In this document: piece after piece, positions 23,545 through 31,794 of the stretch | How positions within the stretch are numbered: position 1 is the stretch's first letter | How the letters are laid out: each line of letters opens with the position of its first letter | From: Arthrobacter rhizosphaerae | GTDB lineage: Bacteria; Actinomycetota; Actinomycetes; Actinomycetales; Micrococcaceae | NCBI RefSeq assembly: GCF_023062595.1 | Contig: NZ_JALLAN010000026.1 | Location: 1 to 36,370 of the forward strand | Direction of reading: 5' to 3' | Length of the DNA: 36,370 bases | Notes under the pieces: model-generated | Database searches by the model: none | What the model was told of the DNA's origin: nothing | Seen by the model: only the letters and a program-made list of their open reading frames with translations | Made by a program: the position numbers and the translations under genes

Positions 23545-24430
23545 GGATGTTGAACTGCGGTACCTTCGTGCTCTGGTTGCTGTAGTGGATGCCCAGACGT
23601 TCACCGATGCCGCCATCGAGTTGGGAACGTCGCAGGCTGCGGTTTCCCGGTCTGTCGCAGCGCTGGAGCGGGCGCTGGGTATACGCATTCTGCAGAGGAC
23701 TACACGGAGCATCACACCCACCCCTGCCGGGGAACGGATCATTGAACACGCCCGACGCGTCCTGGCTGAGATCGCGCTCCTTGAACATGCTGCCCGTGAC
23801 GAACCGCGTGAACTGAAAATCGGTTATGCATGGTCGGCGCTCGGTGCCCGGACAGCAGCCCTGCAACGCAAGTGGGCACAAACCCACCCAGATGTGAGCC
23901 TGGTGTGGGTCCAGACGTATGCGGCTTCCGGAGGGTTGGCGGATGGCTCCGCCGACGTTGCTGTCGTAAGGCGCCCGTTCAGTGACAACCGCTTCGCTTC
24001 CACACCCATCGGCAAGGAAGGTCGCTACGCCGCCGTGGCCGCAGAGGATCCCCTGGCCCGGAGGCGTTTCCTCCGCATGGCCGACTTCGCCGGTCACACG
24101 CTGGCCGTCGACCAGCGAACAGGAACCACCACGGAAGACCTGTGGACTGGATCGGCGCGGCCGGCTTCGGTCCGCCAAGTGCAAGGTGTGGATGAATGGC
24201 TGATGCTCATCTCCACCGGACAAGCCATCGGCATGTCCTCTGAGGCCACCGCTGCGCAGAATCCGCGGCCTGGCGTCGTGTATCGGTTAGTCCGCGATGC
24301 CCCGCCGATCTCAGTTTTTCTTGTCTATCGGCGCGGCGATCCTTCAGCCCTCGTCGAAGATTTCACCAGACTTGCCCGGGATGCGTTTAGCCCTGACGAT
24401 GCGGCTCAAACGACGCAAGGTCCGATCTGA
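23543..24430 (+). CDS. LysR-family transcriptional regulator
   Basis: 295 residues. It begins MDVELRYLRALVAVVDAQTFTDAAIELGTSQAAVSRSVAALERALGIRIL, a standard LysR winged helix, followed by a periplasmic-binding-fold effector domain to residue 285. The start at 23543 is where the family normally begins; a frame from 23510 adds 11 residues. No ribosome site precedes it and TATACG lies 9-14 bp upstream, so a leaderless mRNA is possible. Adjacent and divergent to the DMT exporter, which it most likely regulates. Effector unknown. Confidence 0.92.
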   Translation: MDVELRYLRALVAVVDAQTFTDAAIELGTSQAAVSRSVAALERALGIRILQRTTRSITPTPAGERIIEHARRVLAEIALLEHAARDEPRELKIGYAWSALGARTAALQRKWAQTHPDVSLVWVQTYAASGGLADGSADVAVVRRPFSDNRFASTPIGKEGRYAAVAAEDPLARRRFLRMADFAGHTLAVDQRTGTTTEDLWTGSARPASVRQVQGVDEWLMLISTGQAIGMSSEATAAQNPRPGVVYRLVRDAPPISVFLVYRRGDPSALVEDFTRLARDAFSPDDAAQTTQGPI

Positions 24431-24472
24431 CTCAACCAGCGCCACCTCCGACTCCGAGTGCTTGCCAGGCCC

Positions 24473-25411
24473 TCATTTTTGAACGCGCTGGCGGTAACTT
24501 CTTGGTGTTTCCCCTAGGTCGTTGAGGAAGTGCCTGTTGAAGTTGGAGAGGTTGGAGAATCCCACCTCGTAGCAGATGGTGGAAATGGGAGTGTCCGTGG
24601 CTTCGAGGAGTCGTCGGGCGTGGGCAAGACGTAATTTGCGCACCAGGTCGCTGAAGTTCTGTCCGGTGGCGCGCTTGAAATACTTGGAGAAAGTGGGCTC
24701 GGACATTCCTACCAGGGACGCCGCTTCAGACATCCTGACGTCGCCGGCGTGGTTGTTGAAGACGTACTCGAGAATGATATCGACGACGGCGGCGGCCTGC
24801 CGGTCCAGTTGGGGCCGGAACCACTCATCTGCGAGGTAGAGGCGGTCTTCAAGCGGGGCGTGGGCAAGGACAGCGAACAGTTCGAACAGGTGGCGCAGCC
24901 GGGACAGTCCGTCGGATTTGCCCATGGCTTCGATGGACGCCGCTGCATTCTGCGCTGTTTGGCCCAGGAACTGGATCCCCCGCGATGACTGATCCAGGAG
25001 CAGGTGGACTTCGGCGAGCTCGGGTATCAGGGCGGCGCACTGCTGGATCCATTTACCGTCGAACTGGATGACGGCGTCCCGTCGTTCCAGGACCTCACCG
25101 GGCTGAAGGTCGCTGACCCAGTCGTGGGGGAGTCCGGACCCGATGAGGGCAACATGGCCGGCTTCAAACGTGCCGATGTGGTCACCCACGATGAATTTTC
25201 CTGTTCCCTTGCGGATCAGGTGGATCTCATATTCGGGGTGGTAGTTCCAGCGTGCAATGGGACTCGGATAGTCGTGTTCATGCCACCTTACGGAGTGGTT
25301 TGGATCGGTCGGGATGACCTCACGGTTGGCCTGCATTCCGAGAAGGCGCTCGGCGAGCCTGGCAGCGGCGCCTTCGGGGGAGCCGGCGTCAACTGAAACG
25401 GCTGTGGCCAT
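24473..25411 (-). CDS. AraC-family regulator of the polyol locus
   Basis: 312 residues. The N-terminal cupin-like sensing domain (residues 40-130; YHPEYEIHLIRKGTGKFIVGDH, GSGLPHDWVSD) is followed by two C-terminal helix-turn-helix motifs (VRMSEAASLVGMSEPTFSKYFKRATGQNF and TPISTICYEVGFSNLSNFNRHFLNDLGETPRSYR). Start at 25411 has GGAG upstream. Divergent from the ABC transporter and polyol dehydrogenase genes, it is the likely activator that responds to mannitol, sorbitol or a related polyol (inference). Convergent with lysR, 42 bp apart. Confidence 0.92.
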   Translation of the reverse strand: MATAVSVDAGSPEGAAARLAERLLGMQANREVIPTDPNHSVRWHEHDYPSPIARWNYHPEYEIHLIRKGTGKFIVGDHIGTFEAGHVALIGSGLPHDWVSDLQPGEVLERRDAVIQFDGKWIQQCAALIPELAEVHLLLDQSSRGIQFLGQTAQNAAASIEAMGKSDGLSRLRHLFELFAVLAHAPLEDRLYLADEWFRPQLDRQAAAVVDIILEYVFNNHAGDVRMSEAASLVGMSEPTFSKYFKRATGQNFSDLVRKLRLAHARRLLEATDTPISTICYEVGFSNLSNFNRHFLNDLGETPRSYRQRVQK

Positions 25412-25422
25412 GGCGAGTCTCC

Positions 25423-25458
25423 AAAATCATGCTCAAGTTTCCGAAAATAATGCTTATG
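25423..25458. promoter_or_regulatory. Direct repeats, candidate AraC binding site
   Basis: AAAATCATGCTCAAG (25423-25437) and AAAATAATGCTTATG (25444-25458) match at 12 of 15 bases and are spaced exactly 21 bp, two helical turns, the layout AraC proteins bind. A third ATGCTAATG lies at 25503-25511, another 53 bp on. All sit in the 290-bp divergent region. The rest of that region (to 25703) must hold the operon promoter, which I cannot place confidently. Confidence 0.5.
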
Positions 25459-25703
25459 AACTGCGGACAGGAAGACTGCCGCTCTTCCCTATGATAGCGC
25501 TGATGCTAATGCCACCCCCGGAAAATTTGTATCAGAAATCAGCAAGAGGGGCGCTAGTTGTGCCCTATCCCACACGCCTAATCTTGAAGTACATCAGCGA
25601 GGCATGTCCCCCTACTTAGTCTCTGCCTCGCGCTTCAGCCCACCGCCTGACACAGCAGTCAGCGGATGGGTTGTGCACCCCCTGAAGAACAAAGGAGTCC
25701 TGA

Positions 25704-27053
25704 ATGCGCCCGAAAATTCGCGCTGCCACCCTCGCCGCTGGTGCCCTGACACTGGCCCTGACTGCCTCAGCCTGTTCGGGCGCCGGTGGAGGCACCTCTG
25801 CCGGTGACCAGAACAGCATCAACGTCCTGATGGTGAACAACCCCCAGATGGAGGACCTGCAAAAGCTCACGGCAGATAACTTCACCAAGGAAACCGGCAT
25901 CAAGGTCAACTACACGATCCTGCCGGAGAACGATGTCCGGGCCAAGATCAGCCAGGAATTCTCCAGCCAGGCCGGCCAGTACGACGTCGCCTCCCTGTCC
26001 AACTACGAGATCCCGTTCTACTCAGCCAACGGCTGGCTGGCACCCCTGGACAACGTGGCCAAGGATGCTGAGTTCAACCAGGACGACATCCTCCCCGCCT
26101 ACACCGCTTCCCTCACGGGCAAGGACGGCAAGCTCTACGGCGAGCCGTTCTACGGTGAGTCATCCTTCCTGATGTACCGCAAGGACATCTTTGAGGCCAA
26201 GGGATTGAAGATTTCAGAAAAGCCGACATGGGATGAGGTTGCGGCACTCGCAGCCCAAGCAGACGGAGCAGAGCCGGGAATGAAGGGAATCTGCCTCCGT
26301 GGCCAGCCAGGCTGGGGCCAGGTGTTCGCACCGCTGACCACAGTGGTGAACACGTTCGGTGGCACCTGGTTCGATAAGGACTGGAACGCCCAGGTCGACT
26401 CTCCTGAGTTCAAGGCTGCGACAGAGTTCTACGTGGATTTGGTGAAGAAGCATGGTGAGGCCGGAGCCGCGCAGGCAGGTTTCACCGAGTGCCTGAACAA
26501 CATGAGCCAGAGCAAGGTAGCCATGTGGTACGACGCCACCTCGGCCGCCGGTTCGCTTGAGGCCGACGCTTCACCGGTGAAGGGCAAGATCGGCTACGTC
26601 CAGGCCCCGGTCAAGGAAACGAAGTCTTCAGGCTGGCTGTGGACCTGGTCATGGGGTGTGCAGGCTGCGTCCAAGAAGCAGGACGCCGCCGGCAAGTTCA
26701 TCGCGTGGGCCAGCTCGCAGAAGTACGAAGAGCTGGTTGCCTCCAAGCTGGGCTGGGCCAAGGTTCCCTCCGGCAAGAGAATCTCCACCTACGAGAACGC
26801 CGAGTTCCAGAAGGCCGCCCCGTTCTTTGAAGCTGAACGCTCAGCCATCGAGAACGCCGACCCGAAGAATCCAGGCGCTCAGGAACGTCCCGTGGTGGGC
26901 ATCCAGTTCGTCGGTATTCCCGAATTCGCGGACCTGGGCACCACCGTTTCGCAAGGCATCAGCTCCGCTATTGCCGGCCAGGGCACGGTCGAAGATGCGC
27001 TGGCCAAGGGCCAGGAAGCCGCACAAAAAATCGGCGACAAGTACAAGAAGTAG
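25704..27053 (+). CDS. ABC transporter substrate-binding lipoprotein (polyol/sugar)
   Basis: 449 residues. The N-terminus MRPKIRAATLAAGALTLALTASAC is a lipoprotein signal peptide with lipobox TASAC and lipidated Cys24. The body is a family-1 extracellular solute-binding protein (MVNNPQMEDLQKLTADNFTKETGIKVNYT, QYDVASLSNYEIPFY, GEPFYGESSFLMYRKD). AAAGGAG lies just before the ATG. Anchored outside the membrane, it captures the ligand for the two permeases that follow. The downstream mannitol 2-dehydrogenase and polyol dehydrogenase point to mannitol and/or sorbitol. Confidence 0.93.
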   Translation: MRPKIRAATLAAGALTLALTASACSGAGGGTSAGDQNSINVLMVNNPQMEDLQKLTADNFTKETGIKVNYTILPENDVRAKISQEFSSQAGQYDVASLSNYEIPFYSANGWLAPLDNVAKDAEFNQDDILPAYTASLTGKDGKLYGEPFYGESSFLMYRKDIFEAKGLKISEKPTWDEVAALAAQADGAEPGMKGICLRGQPGWGQVFAPLTTVVNTFGGTWFDKDWNAQVDSPEFKAATEFYVDLVKKHGEAGAAQAGFTECLNNMSQSKVAMWYDATSAAGSLEADASPVKGKIGYVQAPVKETKSSGWLWTWSWGVQAASKKQDAAGKFIAWASSQKYEELVASKLGWAKVPSGKRISTYENAEFQKAAPFFEAERSAIENADPKNPGAQERPVVGIQFVGIPEFADLGTTVSQGISSAIAGQGTVEDALAKGQEAAQKIGDKYKK

Positions 27054-27071
27054 CACCCACACCAACCGCGT

Positions 27072-27099
27072 CTGTGGCCCGGCTCCGGCCGGGCCACAG
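27072..27099 (+). promoter_or_regulatory. Intercistronic hairpin after the binding-protein gene
   Basis: Perfect 12-bp stem CTGTGGCCCGGC (27072-27083) and GCCGGGCCACAG (27088-27099) with a TCCG loop, no T run, just before the permease ribosome site. Such hairpins commonly stabilise the upstream mRNA so that binding protein exceeds permease. Confidence 0.65.
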
Positions 27100-27116
27100 A
27101 AACGCAGGAGACCATC

Positions 27117-28085
27117 ATGACAACCGCACCAGCGCGCATCTCCCCGACCGGACACAGCGCAACCAGACCTTCCAGGAACGCCAAATCACGTGAACGTGCC
27201 ATGGCGTGGGCACGGAGAGCACCGCTGCTGCCGGCCCTGATCTTCGTCATCATCGTCACGCAGCTTCCATTCGTGGTGACGCTGATCATTTCGTTCCTCA
27301 ACTGGAACAGCCTCCGCCCGGATCAGTCGGGCTTCGCGGGCTTCAGTAACTACGTTGAAGTCCTCACGAACGCCGACCTGCGCCAGGCCATTCTGACCAC
27401 CATCGTCCTGACCGTCTCCGTCGTCCTGGCCAGCCTCGCCATCGGGCTGGGCCTAGCCTTGCTGCTGGACAAGAAGTTCATCGGCCGAGGACTGGCCCGG
27501 ACCTTGCTGATCGCACCATTCCTCGTGGTCCCGGTGGCCGCCGCGCTGGTCTGGAAGCACGCACTCCTCAACCCCACCTACGGATTGATCAACGGCACCT
27601 TGACCTGGATCTGGTCCCTGTTCGGCAGCGACACTCCGCCGCAGCCGGACCTCCTCTCCCAGGCCCCTCTGATGGCCGTCATCCTGTCGTTGGTCTGGCA
27701 GTGGACCCCCTTTATGATGCTGATCCTGCTCGCGGGCCTGCAGTCGCGCCCCATGGACACCGTGGAAGCCGCTCAGATGGACGGTGCCACCCCCTGGGAC
27801 ATCTTCCGGCACCTCACCCTGCCGCACCTGCGCCAGTACCTGGAGCTCGGTGGTCTGCTCGGCGCCATCTACATCGTGCAGAACTTCGACGCCGTCTTTA
27901 CTCTCACATCAGGCGGCCTAGGCACCGCTAACCTGCCCTACGCCGTGTACCAGACGTTCTACTTTGCCAACGAATACGGCCTGGCGTCCGCCGCCGGCGT
28001 CGTGGTGGTCATCGGCACCATCATTGTGGCCACCTTCGCACTCCGCACCGTCTTTTCACTCTTCAAGAAGGAGGCAGCACGATGA
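27117..28085 (+). CDS. ABC transporter permease 1 (MalF-like)
   Basis: 322 residues with six or so hydrophobic helices and the binding-protein-dependent transport inner-membrane signature EAAQMDGATPWDIFRHLTLPHLRQYL near residue 220, where the ATPase docks. AGGAG precedes the ATG. Its end overlaps the next gene by 4 bp (ATGA). It forms the membrane channel with permease 2. Confidence 0.93.
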   Translation: MTTAPARISPTGHSATRPSRNAKSRERAMAWARRAPLLPALIFVIIVTQLPFVVTLIISFLNWNSLRPDQSGFAGFSNYVEVLTNADLRQAILTTIVLTVSVVLASLAIGLGLALLLDKKFIGRGLARTLLIAPFLVVPVAAALVWKHALLNPTYGLINGTLTWIWSLFGSDTPPQPDLLSQAPLMAVILSLVWQWTPFMMLILLAGLQSRPMDTVEAAQMDGATPWDIFRHLTLPHLRQYLELGGLLGAIYIVQNFDAVFTLTSGGLGTANLPYAVYQTFYFANEYGLASAAGVVVVIGTIIVATFALRTVFSLFKKEAAR

Positions 28086-29002
28086 GCACCCTCACCCCAG
28101 CTGCACCGCAGAGCACACCTCCCGGCCCGACCGCGCTCAATACCGGCCGCAGTCCACGTCGCGGCAAGTCCCGCATGGACCCGACCCGCAACAACACAGC
28201 CGCCGGCGTCGCAGCCTGGCTGCTGGCCCTACTCTTCGCGGCTCCCGTTCTGTGGATGATCTTGACCTCCTTCCACTCAGAGACCGACGCCGCCACCAAC
28301 CCGCCCTCGATCGCAGCGGACATCACCCTCGACGCGTACCAGGAATTCTTCGGCGCAAGCTCCGGTGTCAGCCCATGGCCGCCGTTGATCAACTCCGCGA
28401 CAGCATCCATTTTCTCCACGGTCCTGGTCCTCGTGCTCGCGATCCCGGCTGCTTACGCGCTGTCCATCCGCCCGATCAAAAAGTGGACCGACGTGATGTT
28501 CTTCTTCCTGTCCACCAAGATGATGCCCGTGGTGGCCGCCATCCTGCCCCTGTTCCTGTTCGCAAAAACTGCAGGAGCCCTCGACAACATCTGGTTCCTG
28601 GTCCTGATGTACACCTCCATGAACCTGCCGATCGCAGTCTGGATGATGCGTTCGTTCCTCGCAGAAGTCCCGGTGGAAATGCTTGAGGCATCTCAGATCG
28701 ACGGCGCCGGACTGCTCCTGACGCTCCGGAAGATCGTCGCCCCCGTGGCCATGCCAGGCATTGCCGCCACCGCTCTGATCTGCTTCATCTTCAGCTGGAA
28801 CGAACTCCTCCTGGCTCGGGTCCTCACCGGAGTCATGGCGGGAACCGCACCAGTGTTCCTCACCGGCTTCGTCTCAAGCCAAGGCCTGTTCCTGGCGAAA
28901 GTCTGCGCCGCCGCCGTCGTGATCTCCCTGCCGGTCCTGTTCGCAGGCTTCGCCGCCCAGGACAAACTCGTCCAGGGCCTCTCCCTCGGCGCCGTCAAGT
29001 AA
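28082..29002 (+). CDS. ABC transporter permease 2 (MalG-like)
   Basis: 306 residues. A hydrophilic N-terminal tail of about 35 residues is followed by six helices, with the coupling-loop signature EASQIDGAGLLLTLRKIVAPVAMPGI. It is translationally coupled to permease 1 by the ATGA overlap. No ATPase gene follows, so the pair must use an ATPase encoded elsewhere, as MsiK does for several actinobacterial sugar transporters. Confidence 0.93.
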   Translation: MSTLTPAAPQSTPPGPTALNTGRSPRRGKSRMDPTRNNTAAGVAAWLLALLFAAPVLWMILTSFHSETDAATNPPSIAADITLDAYQEFFGASSGVSPWPPLINSATASIFSTVLVLVLAIPAAYALSIRPIKKWTDVMFFFLSTKMMPVVAAILPLFLFAKTAGALDNIWFLVLMYTSMNLPIAVWMMRSFLAEVPVEMLEASQIDGAGLLLTLRKIVAPVAMPGIAATALICFIFSWNELLLARVLTGVMAGTAPVFLTGFVSSQGLFLAKVCAAAVVISLPVLFAGFAAQDKLVQGLSLGAVK

Positions 29003-29036
29003 CCGTCCTCCCGCCACATTCCTAAGGACCCTCCCG

Positions 29037-30095
29037 ATGACAACACCCACTGCACAGTCCCCGGCGCTCGGTACGGATGTGCCTGCAACGATGCGCGCAT
29101 CCGTCCTGAAGCGCCAGGGCGAAATGGCAATGGAAACCCTGGACGTCCCGACGCTGGAGGCGGACCAGGTCCTGGTGCAGGTCGCCGCGGTCGGCGTCTG
29201 CGGCAGCGACGTCCACTACTACGAGCACGGCCGGATCGGCGACTACGTCGTGGACCACCCGCTGATCCTCGGTCACGAACTCTCCGGTCGGATCGCCGCC
29301 GTCGGAAGCGCCGTCGACCCTGCCCGCATAGGCCAGCGCGTCGCCGTCGAACCCCAGCGGCCCTGCCGAAAATGTGTCCAATGCAAGGCCGGGCGGTACA
29401 ACCTCTGCCCGGACATCGAGTTCTATGCCACCCCGCCGATCGACGGCGCGTTCGCCGAGTACGTGACCATCCAGTCCGACTTCGCCTACGACATCCCGGA
29501 CAGCGTCAGCGATGAAGCAGCAGCGCTTATCGAGCCGCTCTCCGTTGGCCTGTGGGCCTGCGAACGGGCCGGAATCCGCCCGGGAAGCCGGGTGCTCATT
29601 GCGGGCGCCGGCCCCATCGGCATCATCGCAGCTCAGGCGGCCAGGGCTTTCGGTGCGACGGAAATCTACATCAGTGACATCGCGGAGGACCGCCTCGCCT
29701 TTGCCCTCGACCACGGCGCCACCCACGCGCTGAACGCTCGAACCGACAGCGTGGAAGGGCTCGACGTCGATGCGTTCATTGACGCCTCCGGTGCCCCGCA
29801 GGCGGTCCGCTCCGGAATCAAGGCCGTAGCCCCCGCCGGCAGGGTCATCCTCGTCGGGCTGGGGGCAGACGACGTCGAACTCCCCGTCTCCTTCATCCAG
29901 AACCGGGAGATCTGGGTCTCCGGCGTGTTCCGCTACACCAACACCTGGCCCCTGGCCATCCAACTTATCGCCGACGGCAAAGTGAATCTGGACATCCTGG
30001 TCACCGGAAAATTCGCCCTCGCCGACTCCGAAAAGGCACTCAACGCCGGCAAACAACCAGGACAACTCAAAGCAGTCGTCTACCCGGGCCGCTGA
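29037..30095 (+). CDS. Zinc-dependent polyol (sorbitol/xylitol-type) dehydrogenase
   Basis: 352-residue medium-chain dehydrogenase. Catalytic zinc ligands are Cys55 (GVCGSD), His80-Glu81 (GHE) and Glu166; the structural zinc site is Cys110, Cys113, Cys116 and Cys124. The NAD Rossmann motif is AGAGPIG (189-195). The HYYEHGRIGDYVV segment is typical of sorbitol/L-iditol 2-dehydrogenases, which oxidise sorbitol to fructose or xylitol to xylulose. The first 20 residues are hydrophilic and may be dispensable. Its stop overlaps the next start (TGATG), indicating coupling to the kinase gene. Confidence 0.9.
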   Translation: MTTPTAQSPALGTDVPATMRASVLKRQGEMAMETLDVPTLEADQVLVQVAAVGVCGSDVHYYEHGRIGDYVVDHPLILGHELSGRIAAVGSAVDPARIGQRVAVEPQRPCRKCVQCKAGRYNLCPDIEFYATPPIDGAFAEYVTIQSDFAYDIPDSVSDEAAALIEPLSVGLWACERAGIRPGSRVLIAGAGPIGIIAAQAARAFGATEIYISDIAEDRLAFALDHGATHALNARTDSVEGLDVDAFIDASGAPQAVRSGIKAVAPAGRVILVGLGADDVELPVSFIQNREIWVSGVFRYTNTWPLAIQLIADGKVNLDILVTGKFALADSEKALNAGKQPGQLKAVVYPGR

Positions 30096-30760
30096 TGGAG
30101 GCCAGCGCTGCAGTGGGGCCTGGGAGTCAGGCCCTTCTGGCACCACAGATCCAGACGGCAATTGCTGATCTCCGCGACCGCGTCTCGGCCGGAAACCGAA
30201 CATTACTTGGAATCACCGGAGCCCCGGGATCAGGAAAATCCACATTTGCCGCACGGCTGGCGGAGCTCCTGGGCGCAGACGTCGCGGCGGTGGTCCCGAT
30301 GGATGGTTTCCACCTGAGCAATGCAGTCATTGACGGTGGGCCGTTCCTGGACCGAAAAGGTGCAATCGAAACCTTCGATGTCGGCGGATATGCGTCTTTG
30401 CTTCAGCGCCTGGCGCAGCCGGTTGAACCCGCAGTTTACGCTCCGGCATTCAGTCGTTCCCTCGATGAACCGATCGCTGCCTCAATTACGATCCCTGCGG
30501 ATCTTCCTCTCGTCATCACCGAAGGAAACTATCTGCTGACGGACGGACAAGGGTGGCAGAGGATCAGGGAGTATCTGGATGAAGTCTGGTACATCGAAAG
30601 CCCGGAGACCCTTCGTCACCGACGCCTTTTAGAACGGCACATGCTGTTCGGTAAGGACCCTTCGGACGCTGAAAAGTGGACGCAGGGAACTGACCAATTC
30701 AACGCCGAACTAGTGCACGCCACACGGCATAAAGCGGACAGAATCATTCCCTGGTCCTGA
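30095..30760 (+). CDS. P-loop nucleoside/sugar kinase-like protein (uridine kinase/FrcK-like)
   Basis: 221 residues with a clear Walker A GAPGSGKST (42-50), then VVPMDGFHLSN and an RRLLERHMLFGKD lid-like segment, as in the uridine kinase/phosphoribulokinase-like group that includes proteins labelled nucleoside/nucleotide kinase or fructose-transport kinase. It is coupled to the polyol dehydrogenase by a one-base stop/start overlap. A role in phosphorylating a ketose produced by the dehydrogenase, or a regulatory phosphorylation, is inferred from context. The family is poorly characterised. Confidence 0.78.
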   Translation: MEASAAVGPGSQALLAPQIQTAIADLRDRVSAGNRTLLGITGAPGSGKSTFAARLAELLGADVAAVVPMDGFHLSNAVIDGGPFLDRKGAIETFDVGGYASLLQRLAQPVEPAVYAPAFSRSLDEPIAASITIPADLPLVITEGNYLLTDGQGWQRIREYLDEVWYIESPETLRHRRLLERHMLFGKDPSDAEKWTQGTDQFNAELVHATRHKADRIIPWS

Positions 30761-30791
30761 CCAGGGAGAAGAACACGGCAAGGAAGCTGTT

Positions 30792-31790
30792 ATGCGATCC
30801 CACAATCTGACATCTGAATCCCTTCCGCCCCGAGATGCGGTGTTAACGGTGATAGGTGAATCCCTCGTCGACGTCATCATCGACTCGCGCAATTCCGCAG
30901 AGGCGACTTCGCATGCGGGCGGGAGCCCGATGAATGTTGCTGTGGGGAGCGCGCGACTGGGGTTGGCAACGAGCTTGGTAACACATTACGCAGACGACCC
31001 TAACGGGCTTCTGATTGACAGACACCTGCACTCAAATGGTGTGTCCGTCATCAGAGGCGGAAACGCCTCCACTTCGACGGCGACAGCGACGCTTGGTCCC
31101 GAAGGCGCCGCCACGTACGCCTTCAACATCAGTTGGGACCTGAACGGGGCATCACTCGCTGCTTTGGCCACCGTCCATACTTCCGCCCACGTTCACACAG
31201 GATCCATTGCCTCTGTTCTCGCCCCGGGCGATCACACGACTCTTTCCCTCCTGGATGCTGCCAAGGAAAACGCCACTATCAGCTACGATCCCAACTGCCG
31301 CCCTGCAATCAGCCCCGATGTGGAAGCGGCACGCAGCCGGGCCGAACTCTTCGTAGCGTCCAGCGATGTAGTCAAGGCCAGCGACGAGGACCTGACCTGG
31401 CTCTACCCGCATCGCTCCCCGGAGGACAGCCTGGCTGCCTGGCTGGAACTCGGGCCATCCTTGGTTGCCCTGACCCGGGGCCCGGCCGGTCCGGTCATCG
31501 TTACCCGAAACGGACGGGTGGACATCTCGTCGGAAACTGTCGCCGTGGCCGACACTGTCGGGGCGGGGGACTCCTTTATGGCGGCCCTGATCGCCGGACT
31601 TGCACAACTCGAAGCCCTGAGTTCCGCCGGAAGGCAACGGCTGCGGGCACTCACCCTCGCCGAAGTGCATGCCCTGGCCGTTTATGCCAACCGGGCGGCC
31701 GCGATCACCTGCTCACGGCCGGGGGCAAACCCACCGCATGCGGCGGAACTAAGTCCACTCACCGCAACAGCACTGGTAAAGGGATCATGA
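30792..31790 (+). CDS. PfkB/ribokinase-family carbohydrate kinase, probable fructokinase
   Basis: 332 residues. The N-terminal PfkB signature region is HAGGSPMNVAVGSARLG; the C-terminal signature DTVGAGDSFMAALIAGL contains the catalytic Asp in GAGD. AAGGAAG precedes the ATG. Between the polyol dehydrogenases, which yield fructose from sorbitol and mannitol, it most likely makes fructose 6-phosphate (or 1-phosphate). Another ketose such as xylulose is possible. It ends 4 bp before the mannitol dehydrogenase start. Confidence 0.88.
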   Translation: MRSHNLTSESLPPRDAVLTVIGESLVDVIIDSRNSAEATSHAGGSPMNVAVGSARLGLATSLVTHYADDPNGLLIDRHLHSNGVSVIRGGNASTSTATATLGPEGAATYAFNISWDLNGASLAALATVHTSAHVHTGSIASVLAPGDHTTLSLLDAAKENATISYDPNCRPAISPDVEAARSRAELFVASSDVVKASDEDLTWLYPHRSPEDSLAAWLELGPSLVALTRGPAGPVIVTRNGRVDISSETVAVADTVGAGDSFMAALIAGLAQLEALSSAGRQRLRALTLAEVHALAVYANRAAAITCSRPGANPPHAAELSPLTATALVKGS

Positions 31791-31794
31791 CGCC

